A stretch of DNA of 64,000 nt from CALAGB01 sp963789565 (GTDB lineage: Bacteria > Chloroflexota > Chloroflexia > Thermomicrobiales > Thermomicrobiaceae): NCBI GenBank assembly GCA_963789565.1, contig CAWBKX010000002.1, positions 1,178,001 through 1,242,000 of the forward strand, in the 5' to 3' direction. Below the pieces are notes generated by a model. The model was not told the origin of the DNA, ran no database searches, and worked only from the letters and a program-made list of their open reading frames with translations. The translations under genes were made by a program, and so were the position numbers. Below, piece by piece: positions 18,039 to 26,088 of the stretch. Numbering within the stretch: the first letter of the stretch is position 1; each line of letters opens with the position of its first letter.

Positions 18039-18602
18039 ATGGATATCAAATCACTCAAAGGGATCGCGGTAGTTGCGATCGACGATGGCGCGCGGCTCGG
18101 TTCGGTGAACGACGTGCTCTGCGACCTCGATAACCGCAGCGTGCGCGCATTCGTCATCAATGACGGCGGGCGGCTGCGTAGCACCAATCGCATTCTGGAC
18201 ATCGGAGACGTGCGCAGCATCGGCGCCGACGCGGTCATGATTCAGTCGCGAGACGTTCTCAAGGCAGACCGAGAGGACACTCGATACCAATCCTTCACGA
18301 ACCTGCATTCCGTGACATCGCTTCACGTCGTCTCTCAGAGTGGCGACATGGTCGGCAACATCGCGACGATTCAGTTCGAAACGAGCGACGGAACCTTCAG
18401 TGATCTGGAGATCAGCAAGCACGGGCTGCTCGGAACGTTTCAGGCCAAGATCGTTGTGCCGGCCGCCGCGGCGGTGAGCATGGGTCGCGACGTGGTGGTC
18501 ATTCCCAACGAATACACCGCGAGCTCGGACACTGGTGAACGCACCACCGCCACGCAGGAGACCGAGTCGACGAAGAACCTCGAGACTCCCTCGACCAGTT
18601 AG
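18039..18602 (+). CDS. Protein with two PRC-barrel-like domains
   Basis: The 187-residue protein starts with SLKGIAVVAIDDGARLGSVNDVL, the first strands of a PRC-barrel, and a second copy begins near residue 88 (LHSVTSLHVVSQSGDMVGNI). PRC-barrels are small beta-barrels found in RimM and in photosynthetic reaction-centre H subunits and often mediate RNA or protein contacts. The C-terminal ~25 residues are Thr/Glu-rich and probably disordered. It is preceded by GCGAGGAAAATT, a usable ribosome-binding site. Function is not known; neighbours give no clear lead. Confidence 0.72.
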   Translation: MDIKSLKGIAVVAIDDGARLGSVNDVLCDLDNRSVRAFVINDGGRLRSTNRILDIGDVRSIGADAVMIQSRDVLKADREDTRYQSFTNLHSVTSLHVVSQSGDMVGNIATIQFETSDGTFSDLEISKHGLLGTFQAKIVVPAAAAVSMGRDVVVIPNEYTASSDTGERTTATQETESTKNLETPSTS

Positions 18603-18613
18603 GCAAGGCGCGA

Positions 18614-18787
18614 CTACGCGAAGAACGCCACGATGATGGCGAGGATTGCCCCAGGAACGACATCGATTCCCAGCCGCATCAACACCCGACCGTCTGGTTC
18701 AAAGCGCGGAGTTCGGTAAAGGATTTGCCAGACTGCCGAGGCGATCATCCATACTCCAGCGGTGAAACAGGCGGCGGCAAGATTCAC
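18614..18787 (-). CDS. Small hydrophobic protein, 57 residues, two TM helices
   Basis: This frame is read on the minus strand from a GTG at 18787, placed seven bases after a strong GGAGG ribosome-binding site. Translation gives an N-terminal hydrophobic segment (starting NLAAACFTAGVWMIAS), a polar middle (RTPRFEPDGR) and a second hydrophobic segment (IDVVPGAILAIIVAFFA) just before the stop. The two helices with a short charged loop suggest a small inner-membrane protein. I do not recognise a family. It fills most of the space between the PRC-barrel gene and the lipid-glycosyltransferase promoter and would be transcribed divergently from the latter. Confidence 0.5.
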   Translation of the reverse strand: MNLAAACFTAGVWMIASAVWQILYRTPRFEPDGRVLMRLGIDVVPGAILAIIVAFFA

Positions 18788-18862
18788 GAATCATCCTCCG
18801 TTCAAATGTCCCGCGATCTCTGATCAACTTGCGGTATGACCTCCGCGGCACCACGCCGGTCA

Positions 18863-18892
18863 TGGACAGGATCGGAAGTCGAGGGCTATAAT
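18863..18892 (+). promoter_or_regulatory. Probable sigma70-type promoter for the lipid glycosyltransferase unit
   Basis: TGGACA (18863-18868) and a perfect TATAAT (18887-18892) are separated by 18 bases, giving a transcript start near 18899. That leaves a leader of about 185 bases before the glycosyltransferase start, with a small ORF and three hairpins. Confidence 0.6.
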
Positions 18893-18955
18893 GCGCCGCG
18901 TTGATGCGCTACATCCTACGACATTCTCGCCAAAATCCGGACGGAGGCCCCGATC

Positions 18956-19087
18956 GTGCCCAATAAGGCGACCGTCCTGATCGAGCGAGCGTCGGGGACT
19001 CGCTCCTATGATCGGGCCAAGCGGGGCTTAGCCAATACCGCGGGCAATTGGCTGAGAACGGGAGCCGGCCAGGGGAGGCTCCGTTGA
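18956..19087 (+). CDS. Candidate 43-residue leader ORF overlapping the glycosyltransferase start
   Basis: A GTG at 18956 follows CGGAGGCCCCGATC, and the frame runs 43 codons to a TGA at 19085-19087, which overlaps the TTG start of the next gene as TTGA. The peptide is basic (net positive, ending GAGQGRLR) and matches no family I know. Within the leader lie three short stems: GAGCGAG/CTCGCTC (18983-19005), GCCAAT/ATTGGC (19031-19052) and GGAGCC/GGCTCC (19061-19082), the last next to the downstream ribosome-binding site. Coupled translation is plausible. Chance ORFs are common at this GC, so this is tentative. Confidence 0.4.
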   Translation: MPNKATVLIERASGTRSYDRAKRGLANTAGNWLRTGAGQGRLR

Positions 19088-20250
19088 AAATCCTTCTCGT
19101 TTCACCCTTCGATTTCAGTTTTCCCGGCGGAGTGAACGAGCACGTATTGCATCTCGACCGGCAATTTCAGCTCCTCGGTCATCAAACTCGCGTCCTTTCT
19201 CCTCGATCCGACGAAGAAGATGAGAGCGACGACGGCCATTTCTACCGGCTGGGCGTAACGTTTCCCGTCCCGTCAAACGGCTCGACCGCGCGCATCACAC
19301 TCTCGCCGTTCCTCAGCGGAAAGGTGAAAGATTTTCTACTGCGCGAGGAGTTCGACGTCGTCCACCTGCATGAGCCGCTCGCGCCGATCTTGCCATTGAT
19401 GGTGCTGCTCCACTCCAAAGCGGTCAATATCGGCACGTTCCACGCGGCCCGCTCGTCAAACCTGGGCTATCTCTACGCTAAGCCGATCCTGTCTCACTTC
19501 GCGGGCAAGCTCGACGCGCGAATCGCCGTCTCTCCCGCGGCACTCGATTTCGTTCATCAATACTTTCCAGGCCAGTACGAGGTCATTCCAAACGGCATCG
19601 ACATAGACTGGTTCGGACCGCACGTTGATCCGATTCTGCGCTACCGGGACGGCCATCCGAACATCCTGTTCGTGGGACGCTATAACGAATCGCGAAAGGG
19701 CTTGAAGTTCTTGCTGCGGGCGTTTGCTCTTGTGCGTCAGGAGTTCCCGCAGGCACGATTGTTGATCGTCGGTCCGGGTACGCCGAAACGGTTCGAGCGT
19801 GAGATCGAACGCTATCAACTTGAGAACGTCGTCTTCGTAGGCTCAGTCACCAAACAGGGACTGGCGAACTATTACGCGACGTGCGACGTCTTCTGCGCCC
19901 CGTCGACGGGGCGCGAGAGTTTCGGCATCGTGTTGCTCGAAGCCATGGCATCGAGCAAGCCGGTCGTGGCAACCAATATTCGGGGCTATTCCGCGGTGGT
20001 GCGACACGGCATCGACGGACTGTTGGTTCAACGTAAGAATCCGCAAGCTCTGGCGATCGCGCTGGTCCACATGCTCGCCGACGAAAAGCTGCGCGAGGAG
20101 TTCGGTCTGGCCGGAAGGCGCCGAGCTGAGGAGCATTCCTGGCCAGTCGTGGCGAAGCGAGTTCTGGAAACGTATGAGCGCACGCGTTCGCGTGTCGGTC
20201 GACAGCGGCTGTCGCCGTCGATCCCGACCTATTTCACGTCGCGACGGTAG
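19084..20250 (+). CDS. GT4-family glycosyltransferase, PimA-like
   Basis: The 388-residue product is a GT-B enzyme: N-terminal KILLVSPFDFSFPGGVNEH with the glycine-rich acceptor loop, a linker, and a C-terminal donor half with ESRKGLKFLLRAF and the EX7E motif ESFGIVLLE. Overall it resembles phosphatidyl-myo-inositol mannosyltransferase PimA, which adds mannose to a membrane lipid at the cytoplasmic face. The CDP-alcohol phosphatidyltransferase immediately downstream supports a glycolipid role. The TTG at 19084 is chosen because GGGGAGG lies five bases upstream; an in-frame TTG 36 bases earlier has no such site. Acceptor lipid and sugar are unproven. Confidence 0.85.
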   Translation: MKILLVSPFDFSFPGGVNEHVLHLDRQFQLLGHQTRVLSPRSDEEDESDDGHFYRLGVTFPVPSNGSTARITLSPFLSGKVKDFLLREEFDVVHLHEPLAPILPLMVLLHSKAVNIGTFHAARSSNLGYLYAKPILSHFAGKLDARIAVSPAALDFVHQYFPGQYEVIPNGIDIDWFGPHVDPILRYRDGHPNILFVGRYNESRKGLKFLLRAFALVRQEFPQARLLIVGPGTPKRFEREIERYQLENVVFVGSVTKQGLANYYATCDVFCAPSTGRESFGIVLLEAMASSKPVVATNIRGYSAVVRHGIDGLLVQRKNPQALAIALVHMLADEKLREEFGLAGRRRAEEHSWPVVAKRVLETYERTRSRVGRQRLSPSIPTYFTSRR

Positions 20251-20268
20251 CGAAATGAGAGCGTCGCC

Positions 20269-20862
20269 ATGATCAGCACCCTTGTGGGGACCTGGGTGCG
20301 AACCCGCCTGCTGAAGGTTGGTGCATTTCTGGCGCGGACGAATCTCTCGCCCAATTGGTTCACCATCATTGGGCTGGTCCTCAACATGATCGTGGCCGCG
20401 GTAATTGGCAGTGGCAGCCTGCTCATTAGCGGCATCTTGCTGATCGGTGCGGGCCTCTTTGATATGGTGGATGGAGCGGTGGCGCGTGCGTCGAACCAGA
20501 TCACGCGGTTCGGGGGCTTTCTCGATTCGACGCTCGATCGCTACTCCGAAGCGGTCATCTATTTCGGGCTGCTGATCTACTTCCAGCGCTTTCATGCCGG
20601 CAGCACCGCCATCCCGTTCGTTTACGCCACCGCGATCGGATCGCTGATGGTGAGCTACGCGCGGGCTCGTGCCGAGGCCGCCGGAGTGCACGCCGAGGTC
20701 GGTCTCTTTGCCCGTCCCGAACGAGTGATCCTGCTCGCCGTCTTCCTGGTGTTTCACCGGCCGCTCTGGGCCATATGGATCCTGGCAGTCTTGACGAATT
20801 TTACGGCCATCCAACGTATCTACCACGTGTGGCGAGTAACTCGCAATTCAGAACAGCAGTAG
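20269..20862 (+). CDS. CDP-alcohol phosphatidyltransferase
   Basis: The 197-residue membrane enzyme joins a CDP-lipid to an alcohol to make a phospholipid. The complete family motif D-x2-DG-x2-AR-x8-G-x3-D-x3-D is present (D65, D68, R73, G82, D86, D90). Six hydrophobic stretches are visible. Given its neighbour, the best guess is a phosphatidylinositol-phosphate-type synthase, as in the actinobacterial pgsA1-pimA pair, but a phosphatidylglycerophosphate synthase cannot be ruled out. It starts 18 bases after the glycosyltransferase. Confidence 0.86.
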   Translation: MISTLVGTWVRTRLLKVGAFLARTNLSPNWFTIIGLVLNMIVAAVIGSGSLLISGILLIGAGLFDMVDGAVARASNQITRFGGFLDSTLDRYSEAVIYFGLLIYFQRFHAGSTAIPFVYATAIGSLMVSYARARAEAAGVHAEVGLFARPERVILLAVFLVFHRPLWAIWILAVLTNFTAIQRIYHVWRVTRNSEQQ

Positions 20863-20866
20863 CTTC

Positions 20867-21052
20867 ATGGACCATGACCAGACACAAAATCAAGCCTCCG
20901 CAGCAAAGGATCGAGAACGGCGCGCCTACGATGATGAGAGGGTGCAACGCAGCGGCGCGACGATGGTGTTTTGGGTGCTCCTGGTACTCCTCATTTGCCT
21001 CGGCATCTGCGTTCTCGTCAGCGTGGTTCTTGCGCTCATCTATGGCAGCTAA
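20867..21052 (+). CDS. Small single-TM protein, 61 residues
   Basis: A charged N-terminal half (MDHDQTQNQASAAKDRERR) is followed by one strongly hydrophobic segment (VFWVLLVLLICLGICVLVSV) and a three-residue tail. It begins four bases after the phosphatidyltransferase stop, and no strong ribosome-binding site is seen, so it may be translated by coupling. No family is recognised. Confidence 0.55.
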   Translation: MDHDQTQNQASAAKDRERRAYDDERVQRSGATMVFWVLLVLLICLGICVLVSVVLALIYGS

Positions 21053-21100
21053 GATATCGCCTCACCCATTGTCCAAACCTGTCGAAAGGATCAAGTCCAC

Positions 21101-21559
21101 GTGATTGACGTCGTAACTGCTTTGTGCCGACTTGCATCGCCTGGGCTTGCTCGTGTCCGCGGCGGCAATCAAGGCTTCCGAACCGGGATACTGTGGATAG
21201 CGGCCGTGCTGATGGGGGCGACCTGCCTTAGCGGGTGTGGATCTTCCGGAAAGGTCAGCGCGTCGCCAACGGTCGTGACGACGCAGACAGCGATTCCCGC
21301 GATCCCCATCGTGACGCCGACGCCCGGTGCACCGGGAAGTTCCGGCTCGGAAGCCACCACCCCCGCGCCCGGATCCACCCCAACGGCCGATCAGTCGACC
21401 AACGGACAGAACGGCTCATACACGGTCCAAACGGGCGACACGCTTTATCAGATCGCAGTGAAATTCAACGTCACATTGCAGGCGCTGATGCAGGCAAATT
21501 CGATCACCGATCCGAGCTCGATCCAGGCCGGACAGGTGCTGGTGATACCTCCACATTGA
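21101..21559 (+). CDS. LysM-domain lipoprotein
   Basis: The 152-residue protein has a late signal helix (about residues 29-43) and a lipobox LSGC, so it should be lipid-anchored outside the membrane. After a Thr/Pro/Ser-rich linker the last ~45 residues form one LysM domain (YTVQTGDTLYQIAVKFNVT, ending GQVLVIPPH), which binds the glycan strands of peptidoglycan. The start is GTG at 21101 with GAAAGGA ten bases upstream; a later start is possible since the 28 residues before the signal helix are unusual. No catalytic domain is attached. Confidence 0.82.
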   Translation: MIDVVTALCRLASPGLARVRGGNQGFRTGILWIAAVLMGATCLSGCGSSGKVSASPTVVTTQTAIPAIPIVTPTPGAPGSSGSEATTPAPGSTPTADQSTNGQNGSYTVQTGDTLYQIAVKFNVTLQALMQANSITDPSSIQAGQVLVIPPH

Positions 21560-21606
21560 TGGATGGTCCATCAGTACTCACTCGGGGGTAGCGCGATCAA
21601 ATTCCA

Positions 21607-21636
21607 TTGACACCTCCTCCCGCACCATGGTAGGCT
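21607..21636 (+). promoter_or_regulatory. Candidate promoter of the structured RNA unit
   Basis: A perfect -35 TTGACA (21607-21612) and TAGGCT (21631-21636, matching TAnnnT) are 18 bases apart. The predicted transcript start near 21643 lies just ahead of the folded region and terminator. Confidence 0.5.
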
Positions 21637-21642
21637 TCAGCC

Positions 21643-21815
21643 AATTCATTTGCCGGGTATTTATACCGAGCAGGGTGAAGGAGGTGATGCCCTAACATGA
21701 GTAGCCATGGTACGTTGGGCGTCACCGGGAAGGTCACAGCTTAACTCGCTGTCATCCCGGTGATAGCCCGAGAAACCTGAGAGCCGGCGCTTCGTTCGCC
21801 GGCTTTCCCTTTTTA
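21643..21815 (+). ncRNA. Structured RNA with intrinsic terminator, unclassified (small RNA or cis-acting leader)
   Basis: The segment holds GGTGATGCCC (21683-21692), which pairs with GGGCGTCACC (21717-21726). The same strand could instead pair with a second GGTGATAGCCC at 21759-21769, giving two exclusive folds. A second helix CCGGGA/TCCCGG with inner ACAGC/GCTGT spans 21725-21760. An intrinsic terminator follows: AGCCGGCG/CGCCGGCT (21782-21804) and then a T-rich run. The next gene, an L,D-transpeptidase, begins 207 bases later. I could not match it to a known riboswitch class. The start is inferred from the promoter. Confidence 0.5.
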
Positions 21816-22021
21816 ACTTCAACCTAATTCTGGAATCCTCTAATGCGGCAAAATTGGCCCGTTCACGGCAACACTCTTGCACTGAAACTCAACGTGGGAG
21901 GAGCCAAGTTTTCAGTTCCAAGCCCCTCAACAATCCATGCTGTCAAAGTGTCACGGGCTGTAACGCAGCCCTCTTACGAACGTTGTAGTGAGTGACGAAA
22001 GATGAAGAGGGAAGAAAGGTG

Positions 22022-23242
22022 ATGAAGCCGATGGGCGTCCCGTCTTTGGTGCGCGGATCGAGTTCAGTTTCGCGGCCAGAGTCCTCGAAGGCGGCTGTGC
22101 TCCGTTTCAGCGATCCGCGCCGCGCTTTCGGACTGTTTTTCGCACTGCTTCTGGCAGTATCGTGGATGGCGATACTGCCTGCCACCAAATCGGCCGCAGC
22201 CCCGATTGGTCCCGACCGCGTCTACTTCTCGCAGACGGGCCATTACTTGAGCTATGGGTTTCTCGAATACTGGCGCGGGCATGGCGGTCTCAGCCAGTTT
22301 GGCTATCCGCTGACGGATGAAGTGACCGACCAGTCCACGGGCCTGACCGTGCAGTACTTCGAACGAGCGGTCTTCGAATGGCACGCGGATCAGCCAGAGG
22401 GCCAGCGCGTCATGCTACAGCGGCTGGGCGCCGACCTGACGCAAGGGGATACCAACTCCGCGTTCAACCGCATCACCGCAACATCTGATGACAGCTGCAA
22501 CTTCTACTCTGAGACCGGCCACCGGCTCTGTAATGGATTCCTGGGCTACTGGCAGGCGCATGGTGGGCTCTCGATCTTCGGATTTCCGATCAGCGAAGAA
22601 TTCCAGCAGAAGAACCTCGATGACGGCCAGATGTACACCGTGCAGTACTTCGAGCGTGCGCGCTTTGAGTGGCACCCGAACAGCGACGGCAGTGGCGGCG
22701 TGGTGATGCTCGGCCGCCTCGGCGCGCAAGCGGCGGCCAAGGGGAACGTACAAACGTCACCGACGCCGAAAGATGCCAATGTCCCTGAGTACGCTCAGGG
22801 GTTGTGGTACGACCCGAACGTTTCACCGGATCAGGTCACCGCTCCGCCACCTGGTGCTCCATCGGACCAGTCGAAATGGATCGAAGTCGACCTGACCCAT
22901 CAATACCTGCGCGCCTGGGAGTTCGACAACAAAGTCTTCGGCGAATACATCTCGTCCGGAGTAGCGGCGCACCCAACGCCGACCGGTACCTTCCACATTT
23001 TCTGGAAGCTGCGTTACGACGACATGACCGGCGGAAAAGCGGGAACGTCTGACTACTACAACCTACCGAACGTGCCATGGGTGATGTACTTCCTGGAAGG
23101 TGGGTATGCCCTACACGGGACGTATTGGCATCATAACTTCGGCAACGTCATGAGTCATGGCTGCGTCAACATGACGATCGACGGCGCCGCCTGGGTCTAT
23201 GCCTGGGCACCGGTCGGGACGACTGTCTGGGTCCATTACTAA
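22022..23242 (+). CDS. Secreted L,D-transpeptidase with two LGFP-like wall-binding repeats
   Basis: About 406 residues: a long N-region, a signal helix (GLFFALLLAVSWMAILPATKSAAA), then two copies of a ~90-residue repeat with GHYLSYGFLEYWRGHGGLSQFGYP and a related second copy (HRLCNGFLGYWQAHGGLSIFGFP), and a C-terminal YkuD domain. The catalytic motif is complete (HGTYWHHNFG then SHGCVNM). YkuD enzymes form 3-3 peptidoglycan cross-links or anchor proteins outside the cell. The start is ATG 22022 or 22031; GAAAGG at 22014 suits the second better. An upstream GTG at 21992 has no site. Confidence 0.88.
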   Translation: MKPMGVPSLVRGSSSVSRPESSKAAVLRFSDPRRAFGLFFALLLAVSWMAILPATKSAAAPIGPDRVYFSQTGHYLSYGFLEYWRGHGGLSQFGYPLTDEVTDQSTGLTVQYFERAVFEWHADQPEGQRVMLQRLGADLTQGDTNSAFNRITATSDDSCNFYSETGHRLCNGFLGYWQAHGGLSIFGFPISEEFQQKNLDDGQMYTVQYFERARFEWHPNSDGSGGVVMLGRLGAQAAAKGNVQTSPTPKDANVPEYAQGLWYDPNVSPDQVTAPPPGAPSDQSKWIEVDLTHQYLRAWEFDNKVFGEYISSGVAAHPTPTGTFHIFWKLRYDDMTGGKAGTSDYYNLPNVPWVMYFLEGGYALHGTYWHHNFGNVMSHGCVNMTIDGAAWVYAWAPVGTTVWVHY

Positions 23243-23271
23243 TCGAGCAGCACAAGAATCATGAAGAGAAG

Positions 23272-23307
23272 ACGGCCCTGGATCGCGCGATCCAGGGCCG
23301 TTTTCTT
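23272..23307. terminator. Strong intrinsic terminator between convergent genes
   Basis: A perfect 13-bp stem (ACGGCCCTGGATC and its complement) with a GCGC loop is followed by TTTCTT on the plus strand. It sits 29 bases past the L,D-transpeptidase stop and 15 bases past the end of the minus-strand RNHCP gene, so it can serve both. Confidence 0.85.
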
Positions 23308-23322
23308 GGGGGCGGATTGCCC

Positions 23323-23832
23323 TCACTCGAGATCGTCGTCGTCGATTTCTGGATCGTCATCCGTCGAAAGCTCGTACGGTTGCAATTCCATCACCACGAC
23401 TGGGTTGTCGTCCGCGGCGACCCGGTTGAAGCGAATGAAGCCGCACCCGAGACACCGATGGACAATGACCTGCTCACCCGACAAGCGGGTGTAGAGGCCA
23501 ATAGGTTCCATCAGTGAGCGGCATTCGCTGCGACGGTCACCCGGTGTCTTGCCATCGACGTGCAGCGAGTAGAGACAGGTCGGACAGTGGTTGCGATGCC
23601 GCCCACCGGAAATGGTCGGACCGACCATACGGCGGCAGTGGCGACAGCGGAACGTTTCGCTCCCGTCCGGCTTGCGTTCGCGTTTGACCGGTGCGCGTTC
23701 TGGATCACGCGGTTTGGCCGCCGGTTTCTTGGTGCGCTTGACGCGTTCGCGGTTCGTTTTTCGAACAAGGAGATCCAACTCTTCACTCTCCTCGTCGAAG
23801 AATGGATCCACATCTGAATGGTTCAAGGACAT
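23323..23832 (-). CDS. RNHCP-domain zinc-ribbon-like protein
   Basis: The 169-residue protein has a charged, disordered-looking N-terminal third rich in Lys/Arg. The RNHCP domain follows: CRHCRRMV, then RNHCPTCLYSLHVD, and later HRCLGCGFIRFNR, giving six cysteines arranged as CxxC pairs, likely zinc sites. The acidic C-terminus ends in Asp repeats. The domain is widespread in Firmicutes, Actinobacteria and Chloroflexi, and its function is unknown. Confidence 0.82.
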   Translation of the reverse strand: MSLNHSDVDPFFDEESEELDLLVRKTNRERVKRTKKPAAKPRDPERAPVKRERKPDGSETFRCRHCRRMVGPTISGGRHRNHCPTCLYSLHVDGKTPGDRRSECRSLMEPIGLYTRLSGEQVIVHRCLGCGFIRFNRVAADDNPVVVMELQPYELSTDDDPEIDDDDLE

Positions 23833-24290
23833 CTCCCTGGCATGCGACGGTTCGCAAGACTCCGGTGCATGGTTGCTGGGTTGCGAACGTCGAATTCGGC
23901 ATCCGGATCAGTGTTTGGTCGTTTGGAACCAATGCCCCTATCGAGACACGGTCAATCGATGACAACAGTGTCAGGCCGCATTCCAGCCCACGTTGAATGA
24001 ACCGTGAGCCCGCTTGCGGCGCCGAAATATGCCTGGGAGCCAGCGGAAGGAACGACAGATTCCTACCCGTCAATATGTGACGAGCGACTTGCCTTACCGG
24101 GAGTCGTCTGAGGCGCAAGTTGCGTTGATCCTGAACGCGTTGCGCTCAGACCGAGCCGGGCACCCAGGCGGCGCAAACAAGTCTCTGCATGTGGATTCCC
24201 TGCTCTCTAGCAATAGAGTAAAGCGATTGAGGATTTCATTTTATCGCGCGGTCACAACACTTGCAGACAGCGTTGCAACTCGGACCCGGA
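23833..24290. other. 458-base region without a supported gene
   Basis: Short frames on both strands have no family features and no convincing ribosome-binding sites. I see no tRNA, repeat or strong terminator. The AT-rich stretch around 24230-24245 is downstream of the threonine-dehydratase gene. Confidence 0.5.
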
Positions 24291-25241
24291 CTACAGGATA
24301 GATTTGAGCTTGTCGAGATCGTAGTTCCCGCCACTGATGATCGAAACGACGGTCTCACCGCCCTTGAGCGGAATCTTGCCGGCCAGCAATGCAGCCGTGG
24401 CCGCGGCGCCCGATGGCTCGACGTACAGCTTAGCGTTCGTCATGATCGATTTGACGCCTACGATGATCTCGTCGTCATCCAGTACGATGATGTCGTCAAC
24501 ATACTCGCGGGTGATCGGGTACGTCAGCTTGCCGGCCATTGGCGGTGCCAGACCGTCGGCGATCGTGTTGACCGAATCCAACTGCACGGCCTCGCCCCGA
24601 TCCCACGACTGCCGCATAGCAGGAGCTCCGCTCGGCTCAACGCCATAGACCTTCACCGTGCGTCCGCTTGACTTGGCTGCAAGCGAGACACCCGAGATCA
24701 GACCGCCGCCGCCAACCGGACAGACGATGACGTCGACGTCGGGGACCTGCTCCATGATCTCGAGCCCCACCGTCCCCTGACCAGCAATGATCCAGGGATC
24801 GTCGAAACCGTGGACGTTGATTTTGCCCTCTTCTTTCTCGAGGCGAGCAACCGTGGCAAATGCTTCCTGAATCGGGCCGTCCACCAGGATGACCTCGGCT
24901 CCATACCCGCGCGTGGCCGCGATCTTGGACTGGCTGGCGTGCGACGTCATGACCACGGTGCAACGCGTTCCAACTCGTTGCGCGGCCCAGGCAACTCCCT
25001 GCGCGTGGTTGCCTGCCGATACGGTGACCACCCCACGGGAGAGCTCTTCAGGCGTCATGCTGCGCAGGCGATTGAGCGCCCCTCGCACCTTGAACGATCC
25101 GGTCTTCTGCAACGACTCGGCCTTCAAATACAGCTTTGCACCGATCTGATCGCCAATCCGCGTCGACGTGAAGACCGGCGTCTGCCGCACTTCATCGGCG
25201 ATTCGTTCCCGCGCGGCACGCACATCCGCGATTTCGACCAT
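24291..25241 (-). CDS. Threonine/serine dehydratase (PLP fold type II, no ACT domain)
   Basis: The enzyme deaminates threonine or serine to the 2-oxo acid. It has the PLP lysine in QKTGSFKVRGA (K51), the substrate loop SAGNHAQGVAWAA, the phosphate loop CPVGGGGLISG and the C-terminal SGGN. At about 316 residues it lacks the C-terminal ACT regulatory domain of biosynthetic IlvA, so it is closer to catabolic TdcB or serine racemase. The ATG at 25241 is preferred: GGAGG lies ten bases upstream, whereas the first in-frame ATG at 25250 directly abuts it. Confidence 0.88.
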   Translation of the reverse strand: MVEIADVRAARERIADEVRQTPVFTSTRIGDQIGAKLYLKAESLQKTGSFKVRGALNRLRSMTPEELSRGVVTVSAGNHAQGVAWAAQRVGTRCTVVMTSHASQSKIAATRGYGAEVILVDGPIQEAFATVARLEKEEGKINVHGFDDPWIIAGQGTVGLEIMEQVPDVDVIVCPVGGGGLISGVSLAAKSSGRTVKVYGVEPSGAPAMRQSWDRGEAVQLDSVNTIADGLAPPMAGKLTYPITREYVDDIIVLDDDEIIVGVKSIMTNAKLYVEPSGAAATAALLAGKIPLKGGETVVSIISGGNYDLDKLKSIL

Positions 25242-25507
25242 CGTGCTCATCCCTCCGAGTCAGGCGACGTCCATTGGGTTTCCGTTCCAGGCCAGTGGCA
25301 ATGCTCGCATGGATCGAATCTCGCGGCAACGCTGGGCGGTGTCACCGAATTCAAGCGCGTTTCGTGATGATGGTCCACTGTTTTGAATTCAGTTGGCAGA
25401 GGCGACATCCACGCATCTCGCTGTAACCTCGGAATGCGTGATCGCCGACGCTGGTTTGACCCAGTAATGACCGCCTATCCAGGAATCGACTGAAAGTGAG
25501 ATGCGAC

Positions 25508-26044
25508 ATGAGCACACGACTGGACCGATTTCGCGGCAACAAGAACGAGTTTTTTCGCACCGATGAGCATTCGCCACTGCAACCTGATCAGCAGCGAGCG
25601 TTCACGAAGCTCAATTATTTCCCGGAGAACGACGACCTCGTGTTCCAGGTGAGGCTGGACGAGAACTCAGTGTCGCACGACCCGGTGATGCTCGAGACGA
25701 CCAGCGGAACTCAGCAGCAGTTCATTCCTGCCGGACGGATCGCTTTCGACATCGACGGAGAGACGGTTCACCTGACGCTCTATCGCGAGAGCGGGCGAGG
25801 CCGCTATTTCCTCCCTTTCAAGGACGCCACCAGCGGCCATGAATCCTATGCGGGCGGACGCTATCTGGATCCGCAAGAGACGCCGGACGGCGTTTTGACC
25901 GTGGATTTCAACTACGCCTACAACCCGTACTGCGCCTACAGCGAGGACTGGACCTGTCCGATCCCGCCCAAGGAGAACGAGCTCGACGTTCCGATTCGCG
26001 CTGGCGAAATGGCGTTCGCCCTCGACGAGCGCGTCCACTCGTAG
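25508..26044 (+). CDS. DUF1684 protein
   Basis: The 178-residue soluble protein matches DUF1684: the N-terminal RFRGNKNEFFRTDEHSPL, the middle GRYFLPFKDATSG with GRYLD, and the diagnostic end YNPYCAYSEDWTCPIPP then ENELDVPIRAGE. Its fold is beta-rich and its function is unknown. The start is the ATG at 25508; an in-frame ATG four codons earlier has no better site. It is 44 bases before the aminopeptidase gene and could be cotranscribed. Confidence 0.83.
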   Translation: MSTRLDRFRGNKNEFFRTDEHSPLQPDQQRAFTKLNYFPENDDLVFQVRLDENSVSHDPVMLETTSGTQQQFIPAGRIAFDIDGETVHLTLYRESGRGRYFLPFKDATSGHESYAGGRYLDPQETPDGVLTVDFNYAYNPYCAYSEDWTCPIPPKENELDVPIRAGEMAFALDERVHS

Positions 26045-26088
26045 ATAATGGCTGCACCAAACTTGTTGACGACGCGAGAGGGAGAACG

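Noticed and set aside
21643..21815. Cyclic-di-AMP (ydaO), SAM, cobalamin or T-box riboswitch
   Set aside because: The conserved cores of these classes are not present; only the general form of helices plus a terminator and a downstream wall gene is similar.
24014..24301. 95-residue plus-strand ORF downstream of the RNHCP gene
   Set aside because: No domain, no convincing ribosome-binding site, and it runs into the end of the threonine dehydratase gene.
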